Positions 48,072-59,532 are shown, numbered from the stretch's first letter. The stretch: DNA of 64,000 nucleotides from Albugo candida (GCA_040437565.1 JBDOQK010000037.1:186001-250000); one strand, 5' to 3'. A program made the numbers and translations. The notes: a model not told the origin generated them from the sequence alone.

Positions 48072-49340
48072 CGCGCGACCAGCAGGCAAAGACAGTTATG
48101 AAGATTACTCGGGACTCTATCCTGAGCTCGATATGACTCAATAAAAGTTGGAAGCGAATCTGCGACGTGGTAGATTTGATAGACGCGGAATTTGCGCGAA
48201 AGATGCGGATATCACCCTCATAAACCCGTTCTCATATTCTCGGCTGTAAGCTCTCAAAGCATCGATTTTTCTAATAGAAAAAATATGTGTGAACGTTTAA
48301 TCATACACATACTTTGAGCAGGCAGTTAAGAGTAGATAGTTTGCATAAATCCCGTCAATCGAGCCGTCATGTAGAAATAAGCAATCGATCGTAGCATGGA
48401 ACAAGTCTTCGGGTCCCTGTGTTGCGTATCTTTAATATAAATGCCTATTATACTACTTAGTTCGAGCAAAATACTAGTATCACTTCAAATTAGCGGACGT
48501 CCGCCGGAGGTAGATTTCACTGTGATGTCGATGTGCGTTTAAGAATTGAATGATACGTCGGATGATGTAATTTTATTGCCATGCGTGATTCAGGTCGGTC
48601 GAGCGATTCAATGAATCGTTACACAGCCCCGTCCCATTTTGTACTTGTCTGGGTTTTGTCACATACTCATCAACATGAGTGATTAAGCACGTAGGTCGAT
48701 AACTTGAGTCATACCGCTATCAATGTTTAAAGACTTGCACATAATGGCCTTTGACTCTAATCCAATGTATATTCACATATGAAAATGTCCTCGGTATTTA
48801 ATTAATTTATGGAATGTTCGTAAAATCGAGAAAACTCGTCGAGGTAAAAAATCGATAAATTATACTACTGAGCGGTGTCTACCTTATACAGAATAGGAAG
48901 TTGTGGTTAATGCTCCCTTACTCGTAGTGATATTTTCAGCGTGCCAGCATTACAAGCATGTACCTCGTCCATGCCGGGAAGATGCTGCTGACTTCTCTCA
49001 GTTTATTGTGAAAATAAAAAGCATCCTTCGCAGCTGCTCACGACATTACCAAGTAATCATCTTACACGGATAAAAAAACAGGACGCTGCTTTTCGAATCG
49101 CCTGATCGCTATAGACCCTACCCTCTGACCCTCTCGGTCTCTTTTACAAAGTATGGGACTACTCAACATACCCACTGAATGAATCCCCAGCAGGAAATCG
49201 CTTACTGTGTTATGTTCTATGAGGCAATCCAACGATAAATGTGCACCTTGTGTTGTCAGGTCGCGCTGAGGTGCCATTTTCCTGGTTGTGGATAAGAAAC
49301 TGATCGGAATCACAATCCAACTTTCTAGCCTCACCTAAAG
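48072..49340. other. 1.3-kb gene-poor stretch
   Basis: No reliable coding frame; a 90-codon minus-strand frame (49334-49062) has no recognisable features and is probably chance. It should contain the MYB gene's promoter and the promoter of the secreted-protein ORF at 49341. It is unusually long for this compact region. Confidence 0.4.
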
Positions 49341-49640
49341 ATGCTTACTCCTAGCTACCAACTTATTCTACTCGTAGCCTTTGCTTTATGGACAGCGACA
49401 AGCTTTGGTCAGATTGAGAAGCCATTACAAGTCTTTAATGGTTCAGCGGATGGAGCGAGCACAACAACTTTTCTCCATAAAGGTCGGAAGCGCTTAGGGA
49501 AAAGTCCTCTCATGATTCGTCATTCAAAACTAAAATATGAAAGCTTGCGAAGTGGGCTACATCTTACTTTTAGCTCTACTTTAGCCGACTCGATTGATCG
49601 ATTTGCTGGACCTCGTCCAACCACATGGTACATGATATAA
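49341..49640 (+). CDS. Candidate small secreted protein (99 aa)
   Basis: 99-codon frame with a classic signal peptide: Met plus short polar start, hydrophobic core (LILLVAFALW, residues ~8-17), then a likely cleavage after TSFG (residue ~23). The mature peptide (~76 aa) is basic and Ser/Thr-rich, contains no cysteine, and has a dibasic-rich segment (HKGRKRLGKSP) that could be a processing site; it is not a strict RXLR motif. No family recognised. The gene-poor surroundings and signal peptide fit a lineage-specific effector or peptide precursor. Confidence 0.5.
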   Translation: MLTPSYQLILLVAFALWTATSFGQIEKPLQVFNGSADGASTTTFLHKGRKRLGKSPLMIRHSKLKYESLRSGLHLTFSSTLADSIDRFAGPRPTTWYMI

Positions 49641-49946
49641 GCATGTAGTGGACCTATATATCTGCCTTCAACTCGAACAGATATATTAGATTAGGGCTGC
49701 TTGTTTTTTTACAAATACACAGTGCAAGCGCTAATTGATTCATTAAGAATATATATTCTGTGCACTCAAACCAATATCTTTGAAGGAAGTACTTAGTGGC
49801 GTGTCCGCAAACTATAAACGTGAACTATGGTAAGCATAAACAGTATACTCGTCACCAATGTATAAAGTACCGCGTCCTTATGTGCTAAGTGATTACCTCT
49901 ATATCCTTTGCTTCTCTAACATACAATTTTTTATTTCTGCAAGCTA
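49641..49946. other. Intergenic stretch, nothing seen
   Basis: About 300 bp between the secreted-protein ORF and the stop of the ankyrin-FYVE gene. AT-rich; no feature supported. Confidence 0.45.
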
Positions 49947-51110
49947 TCATTGCACGCGAGGTTTTCTTCGCTGCAAAATTGTATAGCACACACTACAGAC
50001 GCGTTGCTTGCGTTTGGCCGTCGGTAAGGGGGGCACTTTCTCAGAAATCATCAATCCACGTGGCTTGTTGTGCTGAAAAAGAAATAACTTCGTGGAAATT
50101 TGGTGGTTGGAACATGACGAACATACCAAACGACCACAAAAACGGCAGTGATGGCGATGTGATCCAATAATTCCAAAGTTTTTACTGCAATGCATACAAC
50201 TTTTCCGAGCTTTGCTGGGAATCCAAACGGGCGGATACTTGATATTCTCGAGAATGACTTTTAAGGAAGCTTCATCAAGTTTGTCAAATGCACGTCGTTT
50301 GGTTTCATCTTTCAAATCCATTCGAGCCCCATGATGCACTAATCTAGAAGCAATTTGAATCATCCCACGATTGATCGCAACATGAAGTACTCTAGATTTA
50401 GCAAAAAACGCATTTGGATCAGCACCATAAAGAAGTAGTTGCTCCGTTAGTGACGAGTCATCATGCGGTATGGCCGAGATATGAACACCGAGTGGAGTTT
50501 GATTTGAAGCGTTCACGACATTGACCATTGCCCCTGCTTCAACCAGCATCTGAGTCAGCACATGTGATTGGGCCGCTGCATAATGAAGTGCTGTATTGCG
50601 TTGCTTATCAGCGATATCAAGAATGGAACACACGATATCAGGTCTGATAAGTGCCCGAACGATTTCAATATGGCCGTTTAATATACCGAAATGAAGTGCG
50701 GTTTGCCCATATAGCGGATCTCGTCGTAGTATATCGGTTCCAGGTGTTCGTAATAATGTATCGAGCATCATCAAATCCCCATTTCGAGCGGCCACAAGCA
50801 ACGGGGAAAGACCACCATTGACACTTGGTCCTAAACAACTACTTCTGAAGCTTTGAGAATGATCAGGAAGGTTTGCATTTCCGGGTGCAATTCCTACTGA
50901 TGAATTCGACATAGAATTAAATGTTTGTGAGCGTGTAGCATGGTAATATGGACGTCGTGTTGGGGAGTTGCAAAGAGGTGACGTAAGCGTATCGGGCCAT
51001 TGTCCGTCGATTGAAGCGGATGATTTGCTCGGTTCTTGTAATCGTACCTGTTCGAGACTTTCCGGTGCGTCGATATCAATTTCCGCTTGCATTGGGGTGA
51101 AAAATAACAA
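49947..51110 (-). CDS. Ankyrin-repeat protein with C-terminal FYVE zinc finger
   Basis: 387 aa, intronless. Residues 1-95 are disordered and Ser-rich. Ankyrin repeats occupy ~100-285 (LSPLLVAARNGDLMMLDTLL, GQTALHFGILNGHIEIVRALI, NTALHYAAAQSHVLTQMLVEAGA, RVLHVAINRGMIQIASRLVHHGA). The FYVE domain follows (~300-385): WIPSKARKSCMHCSKNFGIIGSHRHHCRFCGRLVCSSC...VCSVCY. It has the W-x-x-D-like start (here WIPS), the RHHCRFCG core close to the R(R/K)HHCR signature, and eight zinc ligands. FYVE domains bind phosphatidylinositol 3-phosphate on endosomes, so an endosomal adaptor role is likely. This domain pairing is common in oomycetes. Possible alternative start at residue 7 (MQAEID). Confidence 0.88.
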   Translation of the reverse strand: MLFFTPMQAEIDIDAPESLEQVRLQEPSKSSASIDGQWPDTLTSPLCNSPTRRPYYHATRSQTFNSMSNSSVGIAPGNANLPDHSQSFRSSCLGPSVNGGLSPLLVAARNGDLMMLDTLLRTPGTDILRRDPLYGQTALHFGILNGHIEIVRALIRPDIVCSILDIADKQRNTALHYAAAQSHVLTQMLVEAGAMVNVVNASNQTPLGVHISAIPHDDSSLTEQLLLYGADPNAFFAKSRVLHVAINRGMIQIASRLVHHGARMDLKDETKRRAFDKLDEASLKVILENIKYPPVWIPSKARKSCMHCSKNFGIIGSHRHHCRFCGRLVCSSCSNHQISTKLFLFQHNKPRGLMISEKVPPLPTAKRKQRVCSVCYTILQRRKPRVQ

Positions 51111-51444
51111 ACTGTGCGCTCAAGTGGGAGGGAGTGAGTGGGGTTTCTACCCAATGGAAGAATGCGTAGAGTATCTCGGTAGGGTTCGTCTTCCAATATC
51201 TTTACTTTGATTGGATAAACGGAAATGTCCCACTGAAAAGGCTAGCATCAGTCGTATTTACAGATTGTTTGAGAAATTATGCTACTAGGTTGTAATAAAT
51301 AATCGCTAGTGTGTAAGTGATCATCAACTTTATTTATGTGAGCTCAATAAAATGTCGGACAGTCATTGTCTGAATAAAAGATAGTAGTCAGATAATAATC
51401 CTAAATTCGGCACGCCCTATCCTAAGTACGGATACTGAGTACGC

Positions 51445-52544
51445 ATGCAGCTTCGATGGAAATGCTCGCGATATTACTTACAATTACAAAGTTTCCATCG
51501 GATGTCTACCTGCAGTCGCAAAACTGACAGCGCTCCTAAAGCAGCTGTATGTGTAATCGGAAATGAAGTGCTTTCAGGAAAGGTACACATCTCTACAAAT
51601 CGTGCAAACATTTGCGTTTGTAACATTCGCTTGTGGTAGACGCAAGACACCAATTCCCATTTTCTATCAAAATTTCTATTCCAACGTGGCATCGAACTCA
51701 TCCGTATCGTTGTGATACCCGATATTATTCATGTAATATCTGTGGAAAGCCACGCTTCTCCAACGTTGACCCTTTTGACCGTAGACTATCGCCGACACCG
51801 TGCAAGAGTTATCAAATCTGGTGGGAGAAGATGGGTTCGTCGTGACCACAGGTACCTTACGTTCTTATACATGTATGAATGCTTGTCAAACGCGGTTGCA
51901 GGTGGCATTGGACCGACACATGACGATATCACATACGAAGGAGTGGTTAGTTTTCTTCAACAGAAACACTTGTAGCTGATTGGTGTTTCGTGACAGGCCA
52001 AAGCCTTTGGAACTAGTTTGGAGCTCCACGAGCCAACCTATCAAGCGTTGAAAGATCACATGCGTAATCGGCAGCAAGATCTCAATGAGGATAGAATGAG
52101 AATGGCTATGCTGCCAAAAGAATGTCAAGTACTACCAACTGCATCATGGGTTCCACTAGTCAAGATGAAGAATGTTTATGTGCTTCCAGGGATTCCAAGT
52201 TTGGTGGAAAAAATGCTCACTTTCGCACAAATCCATTTTGTTGGGGCTCCTTTTCATCGTGCCATGGTATGGTATGCTTATATAATGTTCCCGATCTATT
52301 CTGATATAAATTATTGTAGATTCACACTCTTCAAATGGAGGGCGATCTTGCTCGAGAAGTAAAAGCTATTCAGAATCGCTATCCGAATGTCGCGATTGGC
52401 AGTTATGTGAATTTATCTCGAGATAAATGTGGAGAGCATGATACTTCATATAACACACGTCTTACTGTCGATGGTCGCGACTTTGATACAGTAGAGGTGA
52501 TAGCACAAGAACTCGTTAGGGTCACAAATGGACGTCGGATATAA
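51445..52544 (+). CDS. MoCF/CinA-type molybdopterin-binding domain protein (FLAD1 N-domain-like)
   Basis: 278 aa in six exons (introns 57, 52, 50, 51 and 53 nt). The spliced frame gives KAAVCVIGNEVLSGKTQDTNSHFLSKFLFQRGIELIRIVVIPD, TGGIGPTHDDITYEGVAKAFG, MLPKECQVLPT, VPLVKMKNVYVLPGIPSLVEKML, and a C-terminal NRYPNVAIGSYVN segment. These match the molybdopterin-binding (MoCF_biosynth) domain of eukaryotic FAD synthase (FLAD1) and bacterial CinA. The FAD-synthesising PAPS-reductase-like domain is absent, so FAD synthesis is not expected; the MPTb domain of FLAD1 has been linked to FAD hydrolysis. The N-terminus (MQLRWKCSRYYLQLQSFHRMST) is basic and could be a mitochondrial presequence; an internal Met at residue 20 is an alternative start. 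Confidence 0.87.
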
Positions 52545-52912
52545 GAGAGACGATTGAGCAACAATATTGAAGACGGTAGCTGTGGATTTGAGTCTGTGAC
52601 ATATAATATGGCGTTTTGCATGCAGAATAGATTACATCTCCTAGTTATCGAGTACGATTGATGATTGAATATCGTTTTTACTCAAGCTCAGACCCGTTTT
52701 CACTACTTTTCTGGTTTCCTGACTCGAGAAGTGTAGTTGGTTTCAAGGTAAATGAGTGACTCCAATCCAGGCGTCAAAAATAGGAACATTATTAGACCCG
52801 TTTTCCAAGCTGAGATCCAATCAAGTGTTGATCCACTTTTTCTTACTTTGAATAACGGTACCTTAAACTTATCGGTATCTATACTATAGTACGCACTTGA
52901 CAAACTTTCATA
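52545..52912. other. Intergenic stretch, nothing seen
   Basis: About 370 bp between two plus-strand genes; it should hold the promoter of the PH-domain gene. No element recognised. Confidence 0.4.
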
Positions 52913-54327
52913 ATGGATCATGGCACTCGTCAGATTATCTATTGCGGCTATCTAGAAAAAAAGCGAGATGGCGCTGTTCGTGGCGGATGGGCATCAAGGC
53001 TTTTCATCCTTACACCAACCGCCTTGCACTATTTTCGTAAAGTAGGCGAAAGCGAATTGGTCGGCGAAGAGCGCGGACAGGTACTTTAGCAAACAGCTTC
53101 ATGTATGCGTACTTAACAAAATGTAGATCAGTTTATCCTCAATTGTACACATTCAAGCGAAACCGGAAGACGGAGTACCCGCCTCAGCAATAGAATCCGG
53201 AATCGAGCACTATTATCTCGAAATTATCGCTGTATGGCTCAATCGACAGTATAATTTAGAGTATGCTCATGCATTGCTGCTGTAGGAAAATCGCCACTAT
53301 TTGATGCGTGTACCGTTGAAAGAGGCTTCGACATGTGAAAGTTGGTCTATTGCGATCGAAGAGCAACGTAAAGTCATAACAGCCGTGATACAAAATGGAG
53401 ATAAAGCGACAAGGCGTGACACGTCCCCGTTAGGTCTTGCAAGTCCACGGCTATTGGCTCGAAACCATGAGTTATATGCTCGATTTGTATGTTTTCAGCC
53501 TCAAAATTTGGTTGATGATTGTATATAGATCATGATCTCACGTAGGCTGCCTCACCGCCCCAAATTGCAATGGTTTCTATCGTCACCATTCAGGAACCTG
53601 ATTTGAAACAAGTCGAATTAGTGATATCACGTCATGTTTCGTGGGGCGATGTGTTAAAACTCGGTGTTATCTCGCATGGTGGCGCTTGCGTGATTTTGAT
53701 GCGGGATGGTGGAGTTGGTCGAATTGGCACACAAGCGCTTATGGGTAGCTGGGACGCTAGCGATACGTGCTGGATCGAAATTGTAGACTCTCCGCTCTTG
53801 ACAGAGGTCGAAGGTACGCTCCAACTCGACCTATTACTCTTTCTCTTGCTCATAAATTGTCTCAGTTTCAGCAGTTTGCGAAATTCGGAAGCATCGCAAA
53901 AGCGAAAGTAAAGGCCGGAGAGAAACATTGGCTCCCGAGAATCCAAGATGGCTCGAGCGATTAGACGAAGGCACCAGTTTTGGATTCCTTCTCATGTGTC
54001 TATTCGTCCACTTGCTTTATGGAGTGGATGGGTTTCATTGGTCCCATAAATGCTGTCTCACAGTTGGAGCGGCTTTAGCAATTTCCACAATTTTGGTCGG
54101 CTCGAGCAGGTATGAAATTGTTGCACTAATGTACTGATCTATGCTGCACCACACATTGTTCACACAGCAAAATGCCGCTACCCACCTTAGCAACTCCCAA
54201 AAGTACGATTACGACGCTTCCAGCGCTGGAATTCACGCTCACAGTCCATCGATGTCGTGTCAAGACGGAAGGATTCGACTACATGTACTCGGATGATCTA
54301 AAACGGCCTCTATTTGCTGTTTCGTGA
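52913..54327 (+). CDS. PH-domain protein with two predicted membrane segments
   Basis: 379 aa in six exons (introns 46, 54, 59, 58 and 58 nt; the sum is consistent with a whole number of codons). N-terminal pleckstrin-homology domain (~8-115): YCGYLEKKRDGAVRGGWASRLFILTPTALHYFRK, ISLSSIVHIQAK, YYLEIIAENRHYLMRV, and the C-terminal helix with the conserved Trp (ESWSIAIEEQ). A middle domain of ~90 residues is not recognised. Two hydrophobic stretches lie at about 270-315 (FGFLLMCLFVHLLYGV and CCLTVGAALAISTILVG). The tail is hydrophilic. PH domains bind phosphoinositides, so it may tether two membranes or act at a contact site; that is inference. Confidence 0.78.
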
Positions 54328-54513
54328 AAATAATTGCGGTATGCGTTTCTATATTCGTTCCAGAATTTCCGCGTAGGCTCGACTTAAATTGCAAATCAAG
54401 TCGTACAGAATGCTTAAATTTGTAAATTCAGCATTCCCTGCTGAAATTGGATCCACTCATTTATCATAAAAGGGTAACCACACACAAAAGCAACTCATAA
54501 TCAAACGTCCATA

Positions 54514-55149
54514 ATGCCGATGCAATTTACTCAATTAGATAGACCTGAAGGCCTTAAAAAGCTCAACGGCTTCCTCACCTCCAGAAGCTACATTGACGGG
54601 TACTCTTTGTCGGATACTGATCTGACAGTCTACAAGCAAATTGCTTCATGCCCTGAGCCATCGACCTATCCAAACGTGTACCGCTGGTACGTTCACATCG
54701 CTTCAAAGTGCGGAATCCGTACTCTGTGGAGCGGTTCTGCTTCCAAAAAGACCGAAGAAAAGGAAGAAGACGATGATCTCTTTGGCGACGACGACGATGA
54801 TGATGAAGCCGCTGAAGCTGCGAAGAAACGCGCTGAAACCGCAAAAAATGCCAAAGCAAAAGAAAAAAAGAAAGTAGTGGAACGATCTCAAGTTGTCTGC
54901 GAAGTGAAGCCGTGGGAACAAGAAACCAATTTGGAAGAATTGGCGATCAAAATCAAAGCGACCAAAAAAGAAGGCCTCACGTGGGGTGAAGGACACAAAT
55001 TGGTAGATGTTGCATTCGGAATCAAAAAATTACTTGTTCAATGTGTGATTTTGGACGATTTGGTCTCTTTGGAAGATATCACAGATATCATTGAGCAGTT
55101 TGAAGACTATGTACAAAGTGTCGACATTGCTTCGATGAATAAAATCTGA
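54514..55149 (+). CDS. Elongation factor 1-beta (eEF1B guanine-exchange subunit)
   Basis: 211 aa, intronless. eEF1B-beta/alpha exchanges GDP for GTP on eEF1A after tRNA delivery. The N-terminal GST-C-like domain (1-75: LKKLNGFLTSRSYIDGYSLSDTDLTVYKQI) is followed by the acidic central region (EEDDDLFGDDDDDDE), a lysine/alanine stretch, then the exchange domain (~125-211: SQVVCEVKPWEQETNLEELAIKIKA, GLTWGEGHKLVDVAFGIKKLLVQCVILDD). It ends ..ASMNKI, like the family's ..FNKI. The human subunit is 225 aa. Converges on BUD13 (95 bp between stops). Confidence 0.96.
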   Translation: MPMQFTQLDRPEGLKKLNGFLTSRSYIDGYSLSDTDLTVYKQIASCPEPSTYPNVYRWYVHIASKCGIRTLWSGSASKKTEEKEEDDDLFGDDDDDDEAAEAAKKRAETAKNAKAKEKKKVVERSQVVCEVKPWEQETNLEELAIKIKATKKEGLTWGEGHKLVDVAFGIKKLLVQCVILDDLVSLEDITDIIEQFEDYVQSVDIASMNKI

Positions 55150-55244
55150 GGCTCCACGTGCCATCAAACAGTCGTTATGCTTGAGAATCCATTTTGGTTT
55201 CGCTATAATTCGGATAAAAATATAGGAACTCAGCGTGGGTATGC

Positions 55245-56500
55245 TCACATATCCGCTACAGATTGCTTGTACGAGTCTGCAGACTTTGCTGTTGTCGCAT
55301 TACTTTTCAGCAATACAGTTTCCTCCCATCCTGTGCCCCGAACAACTCCATCCCATCGATATCCGGGCTTGATTCCAAAGCGATTCGATGGTGCAGGAGG
55401 ACCAGCATACCGGCGCTTGTTGTGTTTCTTCTTGTGCTTGGAATGTTTTGTAAGCGGATCCTTGTCAAACGTCTTGGAATTGATCGGATCGAAATCACGA
55501 ATTTGATTCTTTCGCGCGGCTTCCAGCTCCGGGTCATCCTGATACCGTGCAAATGGCTCGGAACTGATTTCCTGGAGTCTCTGTTGCTGCGACTTTTTCA
55601 TTTCCTTTTGTACTTTACCGGTTCCCCACTCGTACTCTTCGTGTGCTTGACGTTTTTCTTGAGTCTCTTTCTCTTCTTTCTGACGCATGAGCTCATTCAG
55701 CATGTTCAATTTTCGACCTTTTTTGTCACGATAAATCGTTTCAGCTCGTCCGCTGCTGGCAAGTGCCAAATTTGATAATTCGTTACGACGTTTATGTCGT
55801 TCTTGATCTTCTTTAAATGCTTCTGCTGTGTACAGCCCGCCAGACGGTTTGGCTTCTGATGAGCTTTTGGAAATATGTGATTGCGAGCAAGTCGTTCTCT
55901 CTACTCGTGCACCTGAGGTCTCAGCCGTGTTTTTGTCCATTCTTTCCTTCTTGTCTGCTTCTTTATCGTCACATTTGGAAGACAGCCGATTGTGACGAGC
56001 ACTTTGGGTCTTTGACACATTTCGTCGTCTCACAGGCGACAAATCATCATTTTCAGACAATTTCTGACTCTTCCTCGGTGGACTTGCATCTGAATCGCTA
56101 TTTTCTTTTGTATCGATCTTTGGAGAGAAAGATCTCTTCGACAGGAATTCCGCTTCTTTTTGTATGATTTTCGGCACAGAATGTTGCTCGTACGCATAGG
56201 AATCGGAATGTATATGTGAAGGATTCGTTTGAGTATGCTCCACAACAAGCGGTTCTTCTTCTACAGAGTTTGTGGTTAACGCACAGCATTAATAGATAAG
56301 AGCTTGGTACCTTCCATTGTATGCTCCCAATTTTGCTCGACGATTTCTGGTGCAATGGACGCTTCATCTTGCGCGTTTTCATCTATAATACAAAGACTAT
56401 CGTTTTTTCTACCCTTTTCTTTCTTCCTGTTCTTCTTCCGCGTCATCTTGTCGGATGAACTTGACATATATCGCTGGAGATAATCGAGCTTCGAGGTCAT
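55245..56500 (-). CDS. BUD13: BUD13 splicing factor (RES complex)
   Basis: 401 aa in two exons (50-nt intron). BUD13 is a subunit of the RES complex that joins activated spliceosomes and helps pre-mRNA retention. N-terminus MTSKLDYLQRYMSS plus lysine-rich segment is the family's usual start. The middle is disordered and rich in Ser, Lys and Glu. The C-terminal half carries the conserved BUD13 domain: RAETIYRDKKGRKLN, EEYEWGTGKVQKE, PFARYQDDPELEAARKNQIRDFDP, and the terminal APSNRFGIKPGYRWDGVVRGTGWEE. Start at 56500. Confidence 0.93.
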
Positions 56501-56552
56501 TTTTGCGATGGTTTCCTATTCTACCACTTAACGCATAAGATCGAATATATAA

Positions 56553-56696
56553 CCGCTAAATAGTTGATAACATGNNNNNNNNNNNNNNNNNNNNNNNNNN
56601 NNNNNNNNNNNNNNNNNNNNNNNNNNNNNNNNNNNNNNNNNNNNNNNNNNNNNNNNNNNNNNNNNNNNNNNNNNCCGCTAAATAGTTGATAACATG
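56553..56696. repeat. 22-bp exact repeats on both sides of a 100-N gap
   Basis: CCGCTAAATAGTTGATAACA (20 of 22 bases) occurs at 56553-56574 and again at 56675-56696, with exactly 100 N (56575-56674) between. Read as an unmerged short contig overlap upstream of BUD13. Confidence 0.9.
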
Positions 56697-56812
56697 CTGG
56701 CGGCGTTTCGTCGGCGTTCATGCAACCTTTTGTTCCAATTTGCGATAGAAATTACGTCATAATTACAGCGTTTCTACTAGAGCAAAGTCACTAACACGTT
56801 TATGCTCCATCC

Positions 56813-58430
56813 ATGGCTCCCAAAAAAGCAAAAACCAAAGCCAAAACCAAAAGCAAGCGTGCAACAGCCAGCGCTTCCATTCTGGGTGCACAAGACACCG
56901 CAGATCGACTCGCATTGATCGAACAAGCAAAGGAGATGAGACTTCTAATCAAATCAGAGGAATCAGCATTCAATGATTTCCAACAACAACGCGAACGGAT
57001 CAATTATTTTTGGATTGTCGAGCGAAAAAACTTGGAAGAACGAACAGCTCAATTACGAAATAAAGAGCGAGAACGACAAGAAATGGAAGAGAAATATCAA
57101 TTTGAAATCAAAGTAACCATTTGATCCAATTCACTCGCTTTATCATCTGATTCCGCCTCAGAATTATGAACAGCGCATAAAGCATTTGCTACACGAGCAG
57201 CATCAAGAGATCAATGAAATGAAGCAAGGTATTGGTGTCTCCGCGTCTGCTGGGAATGTGAATCACTCATAAACTGTTTCTGACGATTAGAAGGAGAGCT
57301 ATCGCTTCAGACCACGCAAGACGCTCATCGCGATACCAAACATGAGATAAAATCAGACAATCGACAGCTTCAAGCAGAAGGGAATATGTCCGATATAGCG
57401 CATTATCAATACATGAAATCCCTCAAGCACGAACAAGATGAAAAGCTCAGTAATTTGCGACACCAATACGAGCGATACGCGAAAGACATTCAGCAAAAGT
57501 ATGAGCGAAAACGAAAAGTACGTCGACTGCTTCAACTTCGCCGAGTCTAATACTTCCAATCAGGTCGTACGAGATCGCCTGGAGGCTCAGCGGAAAGCAG
57601 ACACGCAGCAAATCGAAGAGCGTAAGAATCTTCACATTGGACACTTGATGTCGGCGCACGAGAAAGCATTTCGGGAAATCAAAAATTATTATAACGATAT
57701 CACGCACAGCAATTTGGATCTCATCAAATCGCTGAAAGAACAAGTCGCCGATCTGAAGAAGAAAGAAGCTCAAGATGAGAAACTCATGTTTGAGGTCTCA
57801 CAGGAGAACAAACGGATGTCAGAGCCATTGAAACGAGCGCTACAGGACGTCGAAGCATTACGCAAACGCTTCCAACAATATCAATGCGATAAAAGCGTCT
57901 TGCGAGATACAAAAGCTGAATTGCTGGTGCTTGAAGAGCAATTTGCAACGTGTTCGTGGGAGCATGAGGTCTTGACACAGCGATTGCTCCAAGTTGGGAA
58001 AGAGTACCAAGATCTCAACAACGCTTTGCAGAATACCATTTACGAAGTGCAGCGGAAAAACGGATTCAAAAATTTGATGCTGGAAAAGCAAATGTCTGCG
58101 TTGCGGCACACGTTAGATCATAAGAGCGCGGAGATGCATGAGCTTTTGATGCATGCGAAACTTGATCCAGTGATTGTAGATCGCAAAGGCCAGCTAGATA
58201 ACGTGATTCAGAACAAGCAGCAAACCAGATATGAGCTCGAGCAATATTCAACCAGGATTTCAGCGATGCAAAAGGCCTTGAGACAAACAGTGCAATCTAA
58301 GCTGAGCGAGTATGGCTTGACGTTAGATGAGCTTGGGTATGATATACAAGCGGCTACAAAGAAAAGTGAGATTGACCATCGAGCGTCAATTTCTCAAAGT
58401 ACACTTGAACGATCCCATCATGAAGATTGA
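56813..58430 (+). CDS. DRC4: Dynein regulatory complex subunit 4 (DRC4/GAS8)
   Basis: 486 aa in four exons (introns 49, 62 and 46 nt). DRC4 is a core coiled-coil subunit of the nexin-dynein regulatory complex of motile flagella. The MAPKKAKTKAK start, ERINYFWIVERKNLEERTAQLRNKERE, and especially EERKNLHIGHLMSAHEKAFREIKNYYNDITHSNLDLIKSLKEQVADLKKKE match GAS8 almost word for word, followed by WEHEVLTQRLLQVGKEY and QRKNGFKNLMLEKQMSAL. Nearly the whole protein is helical. Human GAS8 is 478 aa. Presence implies a motile axoneme, consistent with zoospores. It ends 26 bp from the convergent succinyl-CoA ligase gene. Confidence 0.96.
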
Positions 58431-58456
58431 CTTTTGTATCAGATTTCTGCAATTAT

Positions 58457-59532
58457 TTATCTGCTGGTTCTGTCTTTCATCAATTCTGCCATGAGCTCCC
58501 CCAAACGAGCCGGTGAGCGTGTCACGGCTACTCCTGCTGCTTCCAGTGCTCTGAATTTTCCCTCAGCTGTTCCTTTTCCGCCAGACACAATGGCACCAGC
58601 ATGACCCATCCGGCGTCCTGGTGGAGCTGTCATACCGGCAATGAAGCTAACAACAGGTTTGTTGCGATCTCCATACTGTTGTAACCAATCAGCGGCTTCT
58701 TCTTCTGCACTTCCACCAATCTCGCCAATCATTATGATTCCTTCCGTCTCCGGATCATTGGTGAACCGCTCCAAACAATCGATAAAGTTGGTTCCGTTGA
58801 ATGGATCGCCACCGATTCCGATGACGGTGGACTGACCCAGGCCCGTGGAGGTCGTTTGTGCTACGGCTTCGTACGTCAGCGTTCCTGAGCGAGATACAAT
58901 CCCGATTTTGCCCTTTTGGTGAATGTATCCAGGCATAATTCCCATTTTGCATTCGCCGGGTTTGATAATTCCAGGACAATTGGGGCCAATTAGACGCGTT
59001 ACCTTTTGCTGTCGTAAGTGCCACTTGACTCTGACCATATCTTGTTGTGGAATCCCCTCTGTGATCGCAACGATCAGTGGAATTTCCGCTTCGATCGCAT
59101 CGATAATTGCTTGCGCGCAAAATGGTGGAGGTACATAAATTACGGATGCGTCCGCGTTGGTTGCACGTTTAGCCTATTATTGTGTGGTCACATAGATGAT
59201 CGAAGAGTGCATGTAGAATGTACCTCGGAAACAGTGTTGAATACAGGAAGACCAAGATGCGTACTTCCTCCCTTTTTGGGAGTCACCCCGCCGACCATTT
59301 TTGTTCCATATGAAATGGCTTGCTCCGAGTGAAATGTACCCTTTCATAAATGTTATAGTTTTACATAATCAATCAAATTCAAGCTAATTAGACGTACTTG
59401 CTTTCCGGTAAAGCCTTGACAAATCACTTTAGTTTCTTTGTTGATCCATACTTTTGCCGAAGTTGACATTGAGCGACCGGCACGAGCCTCGAGGGCACAT
59501 ACTAATGGTCTGACATCCTTCCATCCAAACAT
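58457..59532 (-). CDS. Succinyl-CoA ligase alpha subunit, mitochondrial
   Basis: 322 aa in three exons (introns 57 and 50 nt). It catalyses the substrate-level phosphorylation step of the TCA cycle with the beta subunit. The N-terminus ([27 protein letters not shown]) resembles a mitochondrial presequence. The CoA-binding domain follows ([51 protein letters not shown]), then [50 protein letters not shown], and the active-site GHAGAIV histidine that becomes phosphorylated. Length and all motifs are intact. Confidence 0.96.

Noticed and set aside
49473-49510. RXLR effector motif in the 99-aa secreted ORF
   Set aside because: The sequence is GRKRLGK; it lacks the R-x-L-R order.
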